Shown piece after piece: positions 1 through 6,047 of a DNA stretch of 10,189 bases (positions are counted from its first letter, which is position 1; each line of letters opens with the position of its first letter). The translations under genes and the position numbers were made by a program. Under the pieces are notes generated by a model. It was not told where the DNA came from and ran no database searches. It saw only the letters and a program-made list of their open reading frames with translations. The stretch spans positions 1 through 10,189 of the forward strand of contig FR887810.1 of the NCBI GenBank assembly GCA_000432735.1, in the 5' to 3' direction. Origin of the DNA: Bacteroides sp. CAG:443 (GTDB lineage: Bacteria; Bacteroidota; Bacteroidia; Bacteroidales; Bacteroidaceae).

Positions 1-53
1 TTAGTACCTGTAGTTGGCCGAATACTTACAGTCATTCATACACTCAGGAATAA
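1..53 (+). CDS. Possible C-terminal end of a plus-strand gene (partial)
   Basis: Reading the plus strand from base 3, sixteen codons run to a TAA stop at 51-53 and end in the residues SHSYTQE. No homology can be recognised in so short a tail. The only support is position: the stop lies 17 nt before a strong hairpin with a T-tract on the plus strand (71-119), as expected for a gene that converges on the minus-strand DUF4468 gene. The first plus-strand frame stays open to 123 but runs through the hairpin, and the second is closed at once. The stretch could equally be 3' untranslated sequence of a gene ending further left. Confidence 0.3.
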   Translation, partial: STCSWPNTYSHSYTQE

Positions 54-70
54 CAGTCGCGTAACATACC

Positions 71-119
71 AGAAAGAGAAAGAGGCGCATCAAACCGATA
101 CGCCTCTTTCTCTTTTTCT
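71..119. terminator. Bidirectional intrinsic terminator between convergent genes
   Basis: The arms at 73-87 and 101-115 are a perfect 15-bp inverted repeat (AAAGAGAAAGAGGCG and its complement) around a 13-nt loop. On the plus strand the stem runs into TTTTTCTG. On the minus strand the distal arm is itself rich in T. It lies 34 nt beyond the stop of the minus-strand DUF4468 gene, so it can end that transcript as well as one arriving from the left. Confidence 0.8.
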
Positions 120-153
120 GTAAGTCCGTTTATCTTTCAGATTTCAGTTTCCG

Positions 154-1212
154 TTATCTCATCAGGGCTTTCGTTACCTCACCGATATACATGGTATACT
201 GTTTCGAAGCATCCACATTCTGGTTCAGCGATTTCAATTCATCCGCCGTCATTTTCTGCGCCATAGCCTTCTTGCACTCTATCACCACGCTCGCCTGCGT
301 ATTGTTGCTGGTATAGAACGAAACCTTGTACGTGTCACTCTGTTCCATCAAAGCAGTAGCAGCAATACGGCTCTGGTCGATGAGCAAATAAGCAACGTTC
401 TTGTTGAACATCTTGCCAAATCCACTCCAGTTCTCCGCCTTGATATCGATTTCCTCACCATTGGCAGCCGTCAGCGTAATGCGTCCCTGTGCAGCAATTT
501 CGTTTAAGTTGGCAGGTAACTGCTCCAAGCTAACTTCTTTCAGTTCTGCCGAAGCATTGAGTACCGGAGTAGCAGGTTGCAGCGTCTGTGCAGGAACCGA
601 TTGCGCAGTGGTAGCCGACGCATTGTTCAGCAACTTCTGTCCCAAGGCAACCGAAGCCGACTGAAACAATTCATCCTTCAGGTCGATGGTTTCCCGTCTG
701 AACTTGCCGCAGATAGGAGCCAGTTTCGTTTTCTTCTTATTCAGCGCCATATCGTCGTTGATCCATTCCTCTGCTGTATATTTTTCACCCCCGTCTCTCG
801 CTTCATCATACCAGTAACGGATACGCGTCATCAGCAACTTACATTTTCCGTCCTCCGCATTGATCAGAAACTGATAATAAATACGCGTACGGTCCAATGA
901 CAGAGCTGTAGAAGAGAAAACCATATACTCTTCGGCAGTCGCTGCAATGGTTCCTTCTTCCTCATTAGAATACGAAACCTGACTATACAGCTTTCCGTCG
1001 GGCTTGAAACGTCCTTTCGCCCATTCCAGCATCTGATTGAATATCTCCGTTTTCGACAGTCCCGGAGCATTTATCTCATTGGTAAAAGCCACCTTCCCGT
1101 CGATGGTTGTTACAGCTCCGGCCAGATATTTCGGGTCGGAATTATCTTTCTTGTCCTTAGCCATACCCGTTAGCGGCAGACATAGCAGCAGCATAAATAA
1201 TAACTTTTTCAT
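154..1212 (-). CDS. Secreted DUF4468-type protein
   Basis: This encodes a 352-residue exported protein of unknown function. The chosen start is the ATG at 1212-1210, which gives a classic signal peptide: MKK, a Leu-rich core (LLFMLLLCLPLTG) and a likely cleavage near MAKDKK. A Met 15 codons further upstream is rejected because it falls inside the promoter. Mature residues about 25-175 resemble the DUF4468 domain found in many Bacteroidota exported proteins: a strand with FTNEI, then the PGLSKTEIF helix, then a Tyr-rich sheet (RIYYQF, RIRYWYDE). A low-complexity Ala/Thr/Pro linker follows, then a second domain of about 125 residues (from ELKEVSLEQL) with an alternating strand pattern that I do not recognise. 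It is a monocistronic unit with its own promoter and is separated from rpiB by a terminator-like structure. The family assignment is from memory of the pattern; exact limits and role are unknown. Confidence 0.75.
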   Translation of the reverse strand: MKKLLFMLLLCLPLTGMAKDKKDNSDPKYLAGAVTTIDGKVAFTNEINAPGLSKTEIFNQMLEWAKGRFKPDGKLYSQVSYSNEEEGTIAATAEEYMVFSSTALSLDRTRIYYQFLINAEDGKCKLLMTRIRYWYDEARDGGEKYTAEEWINDDMALNKKKTKLAPICGKFRRETIDLKDELFQSASVALGQKLLNNASATTAQSVPAQTLQPATPVLNASAELKEVSLEQLPANLNEIAAQGRITLTAANGEEIDIKAENWSGFGKMFNKNVAYLLIDQSRIAATALMEQSDTYKVSFYTSNNTQASVVIECKKAMAQKMTADELKSLNQNVDASKQYTMYIGEVTKALMR

Positions 1213-1254
1213 GGTAATGTTCTGTTTTGATTTTCTTTTCTGTTTTCTGACGAG

Positions 1255-1262
1255 CAAATATA
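1255..1262 (-). promoter_or_regulatory. Bacteroides-type -7 box for the DUF4468 gene
   Basis: On the minus strand the sequence is TATATTTG, an exact match to the TAnnTTTG consensus. With the usual 19-bp spacing, the -33 position reads TTTT in a T-rich tract, one base off TTTG. Transcription would begin near 1248 and leave a leader of about 36 nt before the ATG at 1212. Confidence 0.6.
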
Positions 1263-1325
1263 CAGATAAAAAATATAGGAAAAAAAGAGAACCCTGCTAA
1301 AAAAAGGAAACGTTTGGAAATAAAA

Positions 1326-1403
1326 AATATTCACTACAAACCGTCTGTTTTCTGTAAGGAGCCAATTCCTTTGTCGAGAAAGCGACAGTCTGTAGTGAAT
1401 ATT
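1326..1403 (-). terminator. Large branched terminator-like element after rpiB
   Basis: A perfect 13-bp inverted repeat (AATATTCACTACA and its complement, at 1326-1338 and 1391-1403) closes a 52-nt interior. On the minus strand the right-hand side runs directly into ATTTTTTATTT, so the element can act as the terminator of tkt-rpiB. The interior is not a simple loop. It can form two hairpins, TGTCG-CTTTCT-CGACA and AAGGA-ATTGGC-TCCTT, giving a three-way junction with about 17 unpaired nt on the 3' side. A further small hairpin (TCTCC-GTCT-GGAGA, 1413-1426) lies between it and the rpiB stop. A small IS-derived repeat is an alternative origin. Confidence 0.65.
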
Positions 1404-1431
1404 AATGTAGAATCTCCGTCTGGAGAAAATA

Positions 1432-1866
1432 TTATTTGACTGGAATCTTGTCGATTCTTGCCTGATGACGTCCTCCTTCAAAATCAGTAGAGAAGAATTC
1501 CGTCATAATCTTGTCAGCCATTTCCGTATCGATGAAACGTCCCGGCATCACCAGTACGTTCGCGTCATTATGCTGGCGAGCCAGACGCGCAATTTTCGGC
1601 ATCCAGCACAGAGCAGCCCGAATCCCCTGATGCTTGTTCAGTGTCATGCTGATACCTTCGCCACTGCCACAGATACCTATTCCCGGGTAACATTCACCTG
1701 CTTCAACGGCAAGCGCCAGCGGATGAGCGAAATCCGGATAGTCACAGCTATCCGTACTATATGTTCCAAAATCTTTATACTCCCATCCCTTTGCCTTCAG
1801 CCATTGCTTTACATATTCTTTCAGCTCAAATCCGGCATGATCGGAAGCCAGTCCAACTACTTTCAT
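1432..1866 (-). CDS. rpiB: Ribose-5-phosphate isomerase B (RpiB/LacAB family)
   Basis: This cytosolic enzyme interconverts ribose 5-phosphate and ribulose 5-phosphate in the non-oxidative pentose phosphate pathway. The protein has 144 residues, normal for RpiB. Visible signatures are SDHAG near the N-terminus (Asp9-His10), GICGSGEG with the catalytic Cys66, the NKHQGIRAAL segment (about 77-86) and RQHNDANVL containing His99, the residue assigned to ring opening in the Escherichia coli enzyme. Where many homologues read GTGIGMS, this one reads GSGEGIS. Its ATG shares one base with the tkt stop (TAATG), so the two genes are certainly one operon and probably translationally coupled. It is the last gene of the unit and is followed by a branched terminator-like element. 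Confidence in the family is high; activity on allose phosphate or another sugar phosphate cannot be excluded. Confidence 0.95.
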   Translation of the reverse strand: MKVVGLASDHAGFELKEYVKQWLKAKGWEYKDFGTYSTDSCDYPDFAHPLALAVEAGECYPGIGICGSGEGISMTLNKHQGIRAALCWMPKIARLARQHNDANVLVMPGRFIDTEMADKIMTEFFSTDFEGGRHQARIDKIPVK

Positions 1867-3878
1867 TATAACATTGCTTTTACTTGGTTATACACATTTT
1901 CTGCGGTGAATCCCAATTTTTCGTCCAATACCTTGTACGGAGCAGAGAAACCGAACGATTCCAGTCCCCATACCTTTCCGTTCGGGCCTACCAGACCTTG
2001 CAGGTTGACCGGCAGACCGGCAGTCAGTCCGAATACCTTTGCACCAGTTGGGATAATGCTTTCCTGATACTCCTTGCTCTGGTTGCGGAACAAACCTTCC
2101 GACGGCACAGAAACGATACGCAGTTTCACGCCATCCTTGCGCAACAGTTCAGCACCTGCCACCAAGGTAGAAACTTCAGAACCCGAAGCCACCATAACCA
2201 CATCCGGATTTTCATCCGATCCGGCTACGATATAAGCACCTTTTGCAGCCTGCGTATAATCAGTACCTTCCGGCAAGTTTGCAACATTCTGGCGAGAGAA
2301 AATCAGTCCCGTAGGAGTAGATGTATTTTCCATTGCCAGCTTCCAAGCCTGAGTAGCCTCTTCTACGTCAGCTGGGCGCAATACCAGCATCGAGTTATGT
2401 CCCTTGTGATTTTTCAGTTTCTCCATCAGTCGGATCTGAGCCTCCTGTTCAACCGGTTCATGTGTCGGACCGTCTTCACCAACACGGAATGCATCGTGTG
2501 TCCAGATAAACTTCACAGGAGTTTCCATCAAGGCAGCCATACGGATAGCCGGTTTCATATAGTCAGAGAAAACAAAGAACGTACCGCAGGCAGCGATAAC
2601 ACCTCCGTGCAGTGCCATACCGATGCAGCAGCAAGCCATAGTCAGTTCGGCTACACCAGCCTGCAGGAACGCACCACTGAAGTCCCCCTTCGTAAATGCA
2701 TGAGTTTTCTTCAAGAATCCGTCTGTCTTGTCAGAATTAGAAAGGTCGGCAGAAGCCACAATCATGTTTTCCACGTGAGTAGCCAGCACACCCAGTACGG
2801 TAGCCGAAGCAGCACGTGTTGGTCCTCCTGCTTTCTGCTGGATAGCCTCCCAATTGATTTTCGGAGCCTGGTTAGAGAACCAGAATTCCATCTTCGCAGC
2901 CAGATCCGGATGAGCCTTTGCCCATTCAGCCTTCGCTGCATAACGTTCGGCAACGATTGCTTTCAGTTCTTCGCGGCGTTTTGCATACAGCTCTGCCACT
3001 TCCGGGAAAATCTGGAACGGATTCTCCAGATCACCACCCAGATTCTTTATGGTATTGATATAAGCATCACCACCCAGTGGAGCACCATGCGTAGCACAGT
3101 CATGCTCATAGCTTGTATTGTCTGCTCTCATTGCACCTTTACCCATAATCGTCTTACCGATAATCAGTGTAGGCTGACCTTCTACAGCTTTCGCCTGAGT
3201 CAGTGCTTCGCGTATTTCGTCAGGATCATTACCGTTGATAGTAAACACCTTCCATCCCCACGCTTCATATTTCTTTGCGACATCCTCGTTTGTAACCTCG
3301 CCACATTCCGTAGAAAGTTGGATATCGTTCGAGTCGTAGAACATAATTAGGTTATCCAGTCCCAGATGTCCGGCAATACGTCCGGCACCCTGTGAAATCT
3401 CTTCCTGTATACCACCGTCGGAAATATAAGCATAAATAGTCTGGTTCATCACATCTCCCAGACGAGCTTTCAAGAACTTCGCAGCGATAGCAGCACCTAC
3501 GGCAAAAGTATGTCCCTGTCCCAGCGGACCAGAAGTATTTTCGATGCCACGCATGATGTCCACTTCCGGATGTCCCGGAGTAGGGCTTCCCCATTGACGG
3601 AACTGAGCCAGTTCGTCCATCGTGAATTTTCCGCTCAGTGCCAGTACCGAATACAACATCGGCGACATATGTCCCGGGTCGAGGAAGAAACGGTCACGAC
3701 CTTCCCAGCGTGGATTTTCAGGATCATAAACAAGAAATTCAGAAAACAGTACATTTGCAAAGTCTGCACCACCCATAGCGCCACCCGGATGACCGGACTT
3801 AGCTTTTTCTACCATCGCAGCAGCCAGAATACGAATGTTGTCGGCCGCGCGGTTCATTAGTTCTTTATTGTTTTTCAT
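1866..3878 (-). CDS. tkt: Transketolase
   Basis: This thiamine-diphosphate enzyme moves two-carbon units between sugar phosphates in the pentose phosphate pathway. The single 670-residue chain has all three classical domains. In the N-terminal cofactor domain are SGHPGGAMGG (His30), GPLGQG (117-122) and the Mg/thiamine segment SDGGIQEE (about 153-160) ending at DSND (182-185). The usual GDGxxxEG is thus SDGGIQEE, with the metal-binding Asp kept. His264 (THGAPLGG) follows. The pyrimidine domain (about 355-520) has GVAEL with the catalytic Glu411 and the HDAFRVGEDGPTHEPVEQ loop (461-478). The C-terminal domain ends in EKLGFTAENVYNQVKAML. The start at 3878 follows a -7 box by about 20 nt. rpiB overlaps its stop by one base. 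The upstream lipoprotein gene ends only 59 bp away with no hairpin between, so some read-through from that unit is possible. Confidence 0.97.
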   Translation of the reverse strand: MKNNKELMNRAADNIRILAAAMVEKAKSGHPGGAMGGADFANVLFSEFLVYDPENPRWEGRDRFFLDPGHMSPMLYSVLALSGKFTMDELAQFRQWGSPTPGHPEVDIMRGIENTSGPLGQGHTFAVGAAIAAKFLKARLGDVMNQTIYAYISDGGIQEEISQGAGRIAGHLGLDNLIMFYDSNDIQLSTECGEVTNEDVAKKYEAWGWKVFTINGNDPDEIREALTQAKAVEGQPTLIIGKTIMGKGAMRADNTSYEHDCATHGAPLGGDAYINTIKNLGGDLENPFQIFPEVAELYAKRREELKAIVAERYAAKAEWAKAHPDLAAKMEFWFSNQAPKINWEAIQQKAGGPTRAASATVLGVLATHVENMIVASADLSNSDKTDGFLKKTHAFTKGDFSGAFLQAGVAELTMACCCIGMALHGGVIAACGTFFVFSDYMKPAIRMAALMETPVKFIWTHDAFRVGEDGPTHEPVEQEAQIRLMEKLKNHKGHNSMLVLRPADVEEATQAWKLAMENTSTPTGLIFSRQNVANLPEGTDYTQAAKGAYIVAGSDENPDVVMVASGSEVSTLVAGAELLRKDGVKLRIVSVPSEGLFRNQSKEYQESIIPTGAKVFGLTAGLPVNLQGLVGPNGKVWGLESFGFSAPYKVLDEKLGFTAENVYNQVKAML

Positions 3879-3898
3879 CTTGGATATGTTTGTTTGTG

Positions 3899-3906
3899 CA
3901 AAGATA
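3899..3906 (-). promoter_or_regulatory. Bacteroides-type -7 box for tkt-rpiB
   Basis: On the minus strand the sequence is TATCTTTG, matching TAnnTTTG. The -33 region is only approximate (GTTTC, 17-18 bp upstream). The start point would fall near 3892, giving a short leader of about 14 nt. It sits inside the 59-bp gap after the lipoprotein gene. Confidence 0.55.
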
Positions 3907-3937
3907 GTAATATTCTTCGATATGAAACGAATTTTGT

Positions 3938-4414
3938 TTAAAAGCTTGTCAACTCCAGCGTAGCATAGTCCGACTTTAGCGTGAGATGCTTTCCGTTTGC
4001 CTTCAGCACCCTGAAAGTCGTTTCGCTGCTGTTTATTCCATAAGGTAGCAAGTCTTCGCGACTCACCTCCTTACCGCTGTCACCCGTACCGGAGCGGTAC
4101 TTGAAATCTTTCATCGTTACTTCCGAATGATTATCATTGTAAGAAAAACGACCTATCATCGCTTTATATCCATGATTTTCGGGGCACTGCTTTTCCGCTA
4201 TTTCCACCACCCAAAGCTGGATGCTGTAGAACGTACGCTGGCAGTCTTTGTGCACCACGCCATCTTCGTGTGTAGTAAACTGCTCCAGTCTCCACATCCC
4301 CTCTATGTTACGGTCTATGGGTTCCTTTTTACATCCGCTTGCAAGCACAGCCATCAGCAGCACTGCCATATATAAAATACTTCTCATATATTTATATCCC
4401 ATACATTTTTTCAT
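3938..4414 (-). CDS. Lipocalin-like lipoprotein paired with the Wzi-family gene
   Basis: This is a 158-residue exported lipoprotein of unknown function. It has a short hydrophobic signal (about residues 11-25) ending in VLASGC, which places the lipidated Cys at residue 28, followed by KKEPID. The mature part starts with IEGMWRL; the G-x-W motif (Gly39, Trp41) is the hallmark of the first strand of lipocalin-like barrels. Alternating polar and apolar strands continue to the C-terminal LKSDYATLELTSF. The size of about 130 mature residues fits the small Bacteroidota lipocalin-like lipoproteins. There is no obvious acidic surface-export stretch just after the Cys, so an inner-leaflet periplasmic location is as likely as the cell surface. 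The first ATG directly follows the TAA of the Wzi-family gene (TTT-TAA-ATG); a later ATG at 4387 would also give a complete signal peptide. The context suggests a partner role with the Wzi-family protein, but this is inference. Confidence 0.75.
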   Translation of the reverse strand: MKKCMGYKYMRSILYMAVLLMAVLASGCKKEPIDRNIEGMWRLEQFTTHEDGVVHKDCQRTFYSIQLWVVEIAEKQCPENHGYKAMIGRFSYNDNHSEVTMKDFKYRSGTGDSGKEVSREDLLPYGINSSETTFRVLKANGKHLTLKSDYATLELTSF

Positions 4415-5905
4415 TTAAAAAATACCTCCGGTTTTTCGGATGGTGAACATCCCTCCCGTAGAGTTACCCAGGTGATTTCCCCGGTCTAGTCCCATGCTGA
4501 CCGCTGCACTCCAACCTTTCGCCCATTGTGGACTATACGTCACCTCATATAGCGAGCTGAATTGCTTGCGTTGCTTGTCGAGAGGAACATCGTATGTACC
4601 CCAGTACCGTGCAAATGAAATTAGTACCCGGTAGCCCCATTCCGTTGCCGGCTGACCTTCTAGTCCCAGATGCTGTGCTCGTACCCGGTTACTTTTGAAT
4701 GTGATTGTTCCATCCTTATTATATATCGGACCCGGTAGGAGAGGGTTTCCCATGCCCTGTCCCCAGTGCTGCCATGCCTGATAACAGTAATTGTTGTAAT
4801 AATTATCTTTGGCACTAACTTGGTAGTCCATGCTTCCCGCGAATCCGTCGTACAAAATCGGTCCCGTCTGATCCTTGGTCGAAAGCCCTTCCCACAGCAC
4901 CGTACTTACCCAGCGGTTCTTCGGCAGCGTTACTTCTATGCCCAGCTGTCCGTCTTTCCACCGTCCATACTCCCAGAACATCTGCGAGTGGTCGTCGAAA
5001 TAATGCTCCAGATACACTCGGAATTTCCAGTCCTTCAGGTAATAGTTCAGGGCAAAATTCCAACTACCCAAATGATTACCCTCCACATTAACCTGATCTC
5101 CCCACGGTGTATCACTTCCTCCGCTCATCGGAATAAGCGCCTTGAAGAAACTTTTCAGTCCATCCGGCATGTCCGTTATCAGTTCACTGCTACCGTCCTC
5201 GTTCTTCCTGAGCTGGTCACCTGCAAACTGCGCCGCCATTAGAATCCCGAATTCAAATTCTGCGGGCAGCTTCTTTCGGTTACCAATGCGGAACATAATC
5301 GACTTGCTATGATAGTGAATATTCTTTCCATACGTATTTCCTGGCGAAACAAAACCTTCCTGCCAGTTATTATCTGTAAATATTCCGTAAGCAATGTGTC
5401 CTTTCAGCGACAGCCATTCTCGTGTTCCCGGTATTGCCACATAGTCGGAAATCTCTCCGCGTACCTGCGGAACCGGACGTGCGTTCGCACCTTCCACCAT
5501 CATGCCGCTGCTTAGCCGCTCATTCTTACATAGCGGGAACCCCGGTCGTTCCTTACTACCGATGCTCAGTTTCAAAAACTTCCACGAAACATCCACAAAC
5601 GCCTGCTGCACCACGAAGTCCGCCGTCTGGTTTGCCGTAGCTGCAATATCCACTCCTGCCTGCACCTTCCAATGATGCCGCAAATTCTTATTGAAACTCA
5701 GTCCTGCCCGTATATATCCACTGTTCGGCTCCACGCTCGACAGCCCGTACCGGTTAGCTGAAAGCCATAACGGAGCATACGTACCGTTCGATATATTTCC
5801 GCTCGCCTCTACACGATAAGTCAGCGTAGAGTCCGCCGTCTGCGCATGCAGTGTGCCTCCTAGGCATAACACGGTGAGCCATGTACATATATTTATGTAA
5901 TTCAT
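4415..5905 (-). CDS. Capsule assembly Wzi-family outer-membrane protein
   Basis: The 496-residue protein has a signal peptide (about residues 1-21, ending in LHAQ) and then many amphipathic strands rich in Tyr, Trp and Gly, as in an outer-membrane beta-barrel. The early motif NGTYAPLWLSANRYG, followed by the RAGLSFNKN, HHWKVQAGVDIAA and LKLSIGSKERP strands, is typical of the Bacteroidota branch of the Wzi family. In Enterobacteria, Wzi is an 18-stranded barrel and lectin that helps hold capsular polysaccharide at the cell surface. The later part keeps barrel character (NFALNYYLKDWKFRVYLEHYFDDHSQMFW). It is the first gene of a two-gene unit with the lipoprotein and has a well-formed promoter at 5934-5964. 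manC lies directly upstream, consistent with a surface-polysaccharide role. Which polysaccharide it binds, if any, cannot be read from the sequence. Confidence 0.85.
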   Translation of the reverse strand: MNYINICTWLTVLCLGGTLHAQTADSTLTYRVEASGNISNGTYAPLWLSANRYGLSSVEPNSGYIRAGLSFNKNLRHHWKVQAGVDIAATANQTADFVVQQAFVDVSWKFLKLSIGSKERPGFPLCKNERLSSGMMVEGANARPVPQVRGEISDYVAIPGTREWLSLKGHIAYGIFTDNNWQEGFVSPGNTYGKNIHYHSKSIMFRIGNRKKLPAEFEFGILMAAQFAGDQLRKNEDGSSELITDMPDGLKSFFKALIPMSGGSDTPWGDQVNVEGNHLGSWNFALNYYLKDWKFRVYLEHYFDDHSQMFWEYGRWKDGQLGIEVTLPKNRWVSTVLWEGLSTKDQTGPILYDGFAGSMDYQVSAKDNYYNNYCYQAWQHWGQGMGNPLLPGPIYNKDGTITFKSNRVRAQHLGLEGQPATEWGYRVLISFARYWGTYDVPLDKQRKQFSSLYEVTYSPQWAKGWSAAVSMGLDRGNHLGNSTGGMFTIRKTGGIF

Positions 5906-5933
5906 TGATTCTTTATTTGATATAAATGCGCCG

Positions 5934-5964
5934 CAAAGGTAATGCTTTTCCGGCAGGTTACAAA
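5934..5964 (-). promoter_or_regulatory. Consensus Bacteroides promoter for the Wzi/lipoprotein unit
   Basis: On the minus strand TTTG (5961-5964) is followed after exactly 19 bp by TACCTTTG (5934-5941). This matches both the -33 TTTG and the -7 TAnnTTTG elements of the primary Bacteroides sigma factor. The start point would be near 5927, giving a leader of about 22 nt. The -33 element overlaps the T-tract of the manC terminator. Confidence 0.8.
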
Positions 5965-6003
5965 AAATCGCTACAGACCTCGTGCTGAGAGTCGTAGCGA
6001 TTT
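5965..6003 (-). terminator. Intrinsic terminator of the epimerase-manC unit
   Basis: The arms AAATCGCTAC (5965-5974) and GTAGCGATTT (5994-6003) pair perfectly. Inside them GAC-CTC and GAG-a-GTC extend the stem with small bulges around a GTGCT loop. Read on the minus strand the hairpin is followed by T-rich sequence (TTTTTTG through 5961), the classic terminator layout, 38 nt after the manC stop. Confidence 0.88.
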
Positions 6004-6028
6004 CTTAGATATAATAGATATAAAATAG

Positions 6029-6047
6029 AACCTGATAAACTCAGGTT
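6029..6047 (-). repeat. Small hairpin spanning the manC stop codon
   Basis: AACCTGA (6029-6035) and TCAGGTT (6041-6047) form a perfect 7-bp stem with a 5-nt loop. The manC TGA stop (6041-6043 on the plus-strand coordinates) lies within one arm. On the minus strand it is followed by CTATTTTATAT, a weak T-tract, so it may be a first, weaker stop signal or a 3'-end stability hairpin ahead of the main terminator. Confidence 0.5.

Noticed and set aside
1..90. A minus-strand small frame starting MRLFLFLVCY and ending at the first bases
   Set aside because: Its start and first codons are formed by the arm of the terminator hairpin, and there is no promoter or neighbour that would call for a gene there.
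1213..1257. A start for the DUF4468 gene 15 codons further upstream
   Set aside because: That ATG falls inside the -7 box, and the extra residues (charged Lys/Arg/Gln) would mask a perfect signal peptide that begins at the ATG at 1212.
1884..3350. A 488-codon open frame on the plus strand
   Set aside because: It lies wholly antisense to transketolase, whose motifs and catalytic residues are certain. Its translation is rich in Ser, Arg, Phe, His and Cys without domain-like order, as expected for a shadow frame.
3918..3945. Possible hairpin after the lipoprotein gene (AAACGAATTTTGTTT region)
   Set aside because: The pairing is only about four A/T-rich base pairs with too small a loop and no T-tract in the right place, so it does not support a terminator.
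4766..5242. A 158-codon plus-strand frame opposite the Wzi-family gene
   Set aside because: It is antisense to a gene with a signal peptide and barrel strands, and it has no recognisable domain, promoter or neighbour on its own strand.
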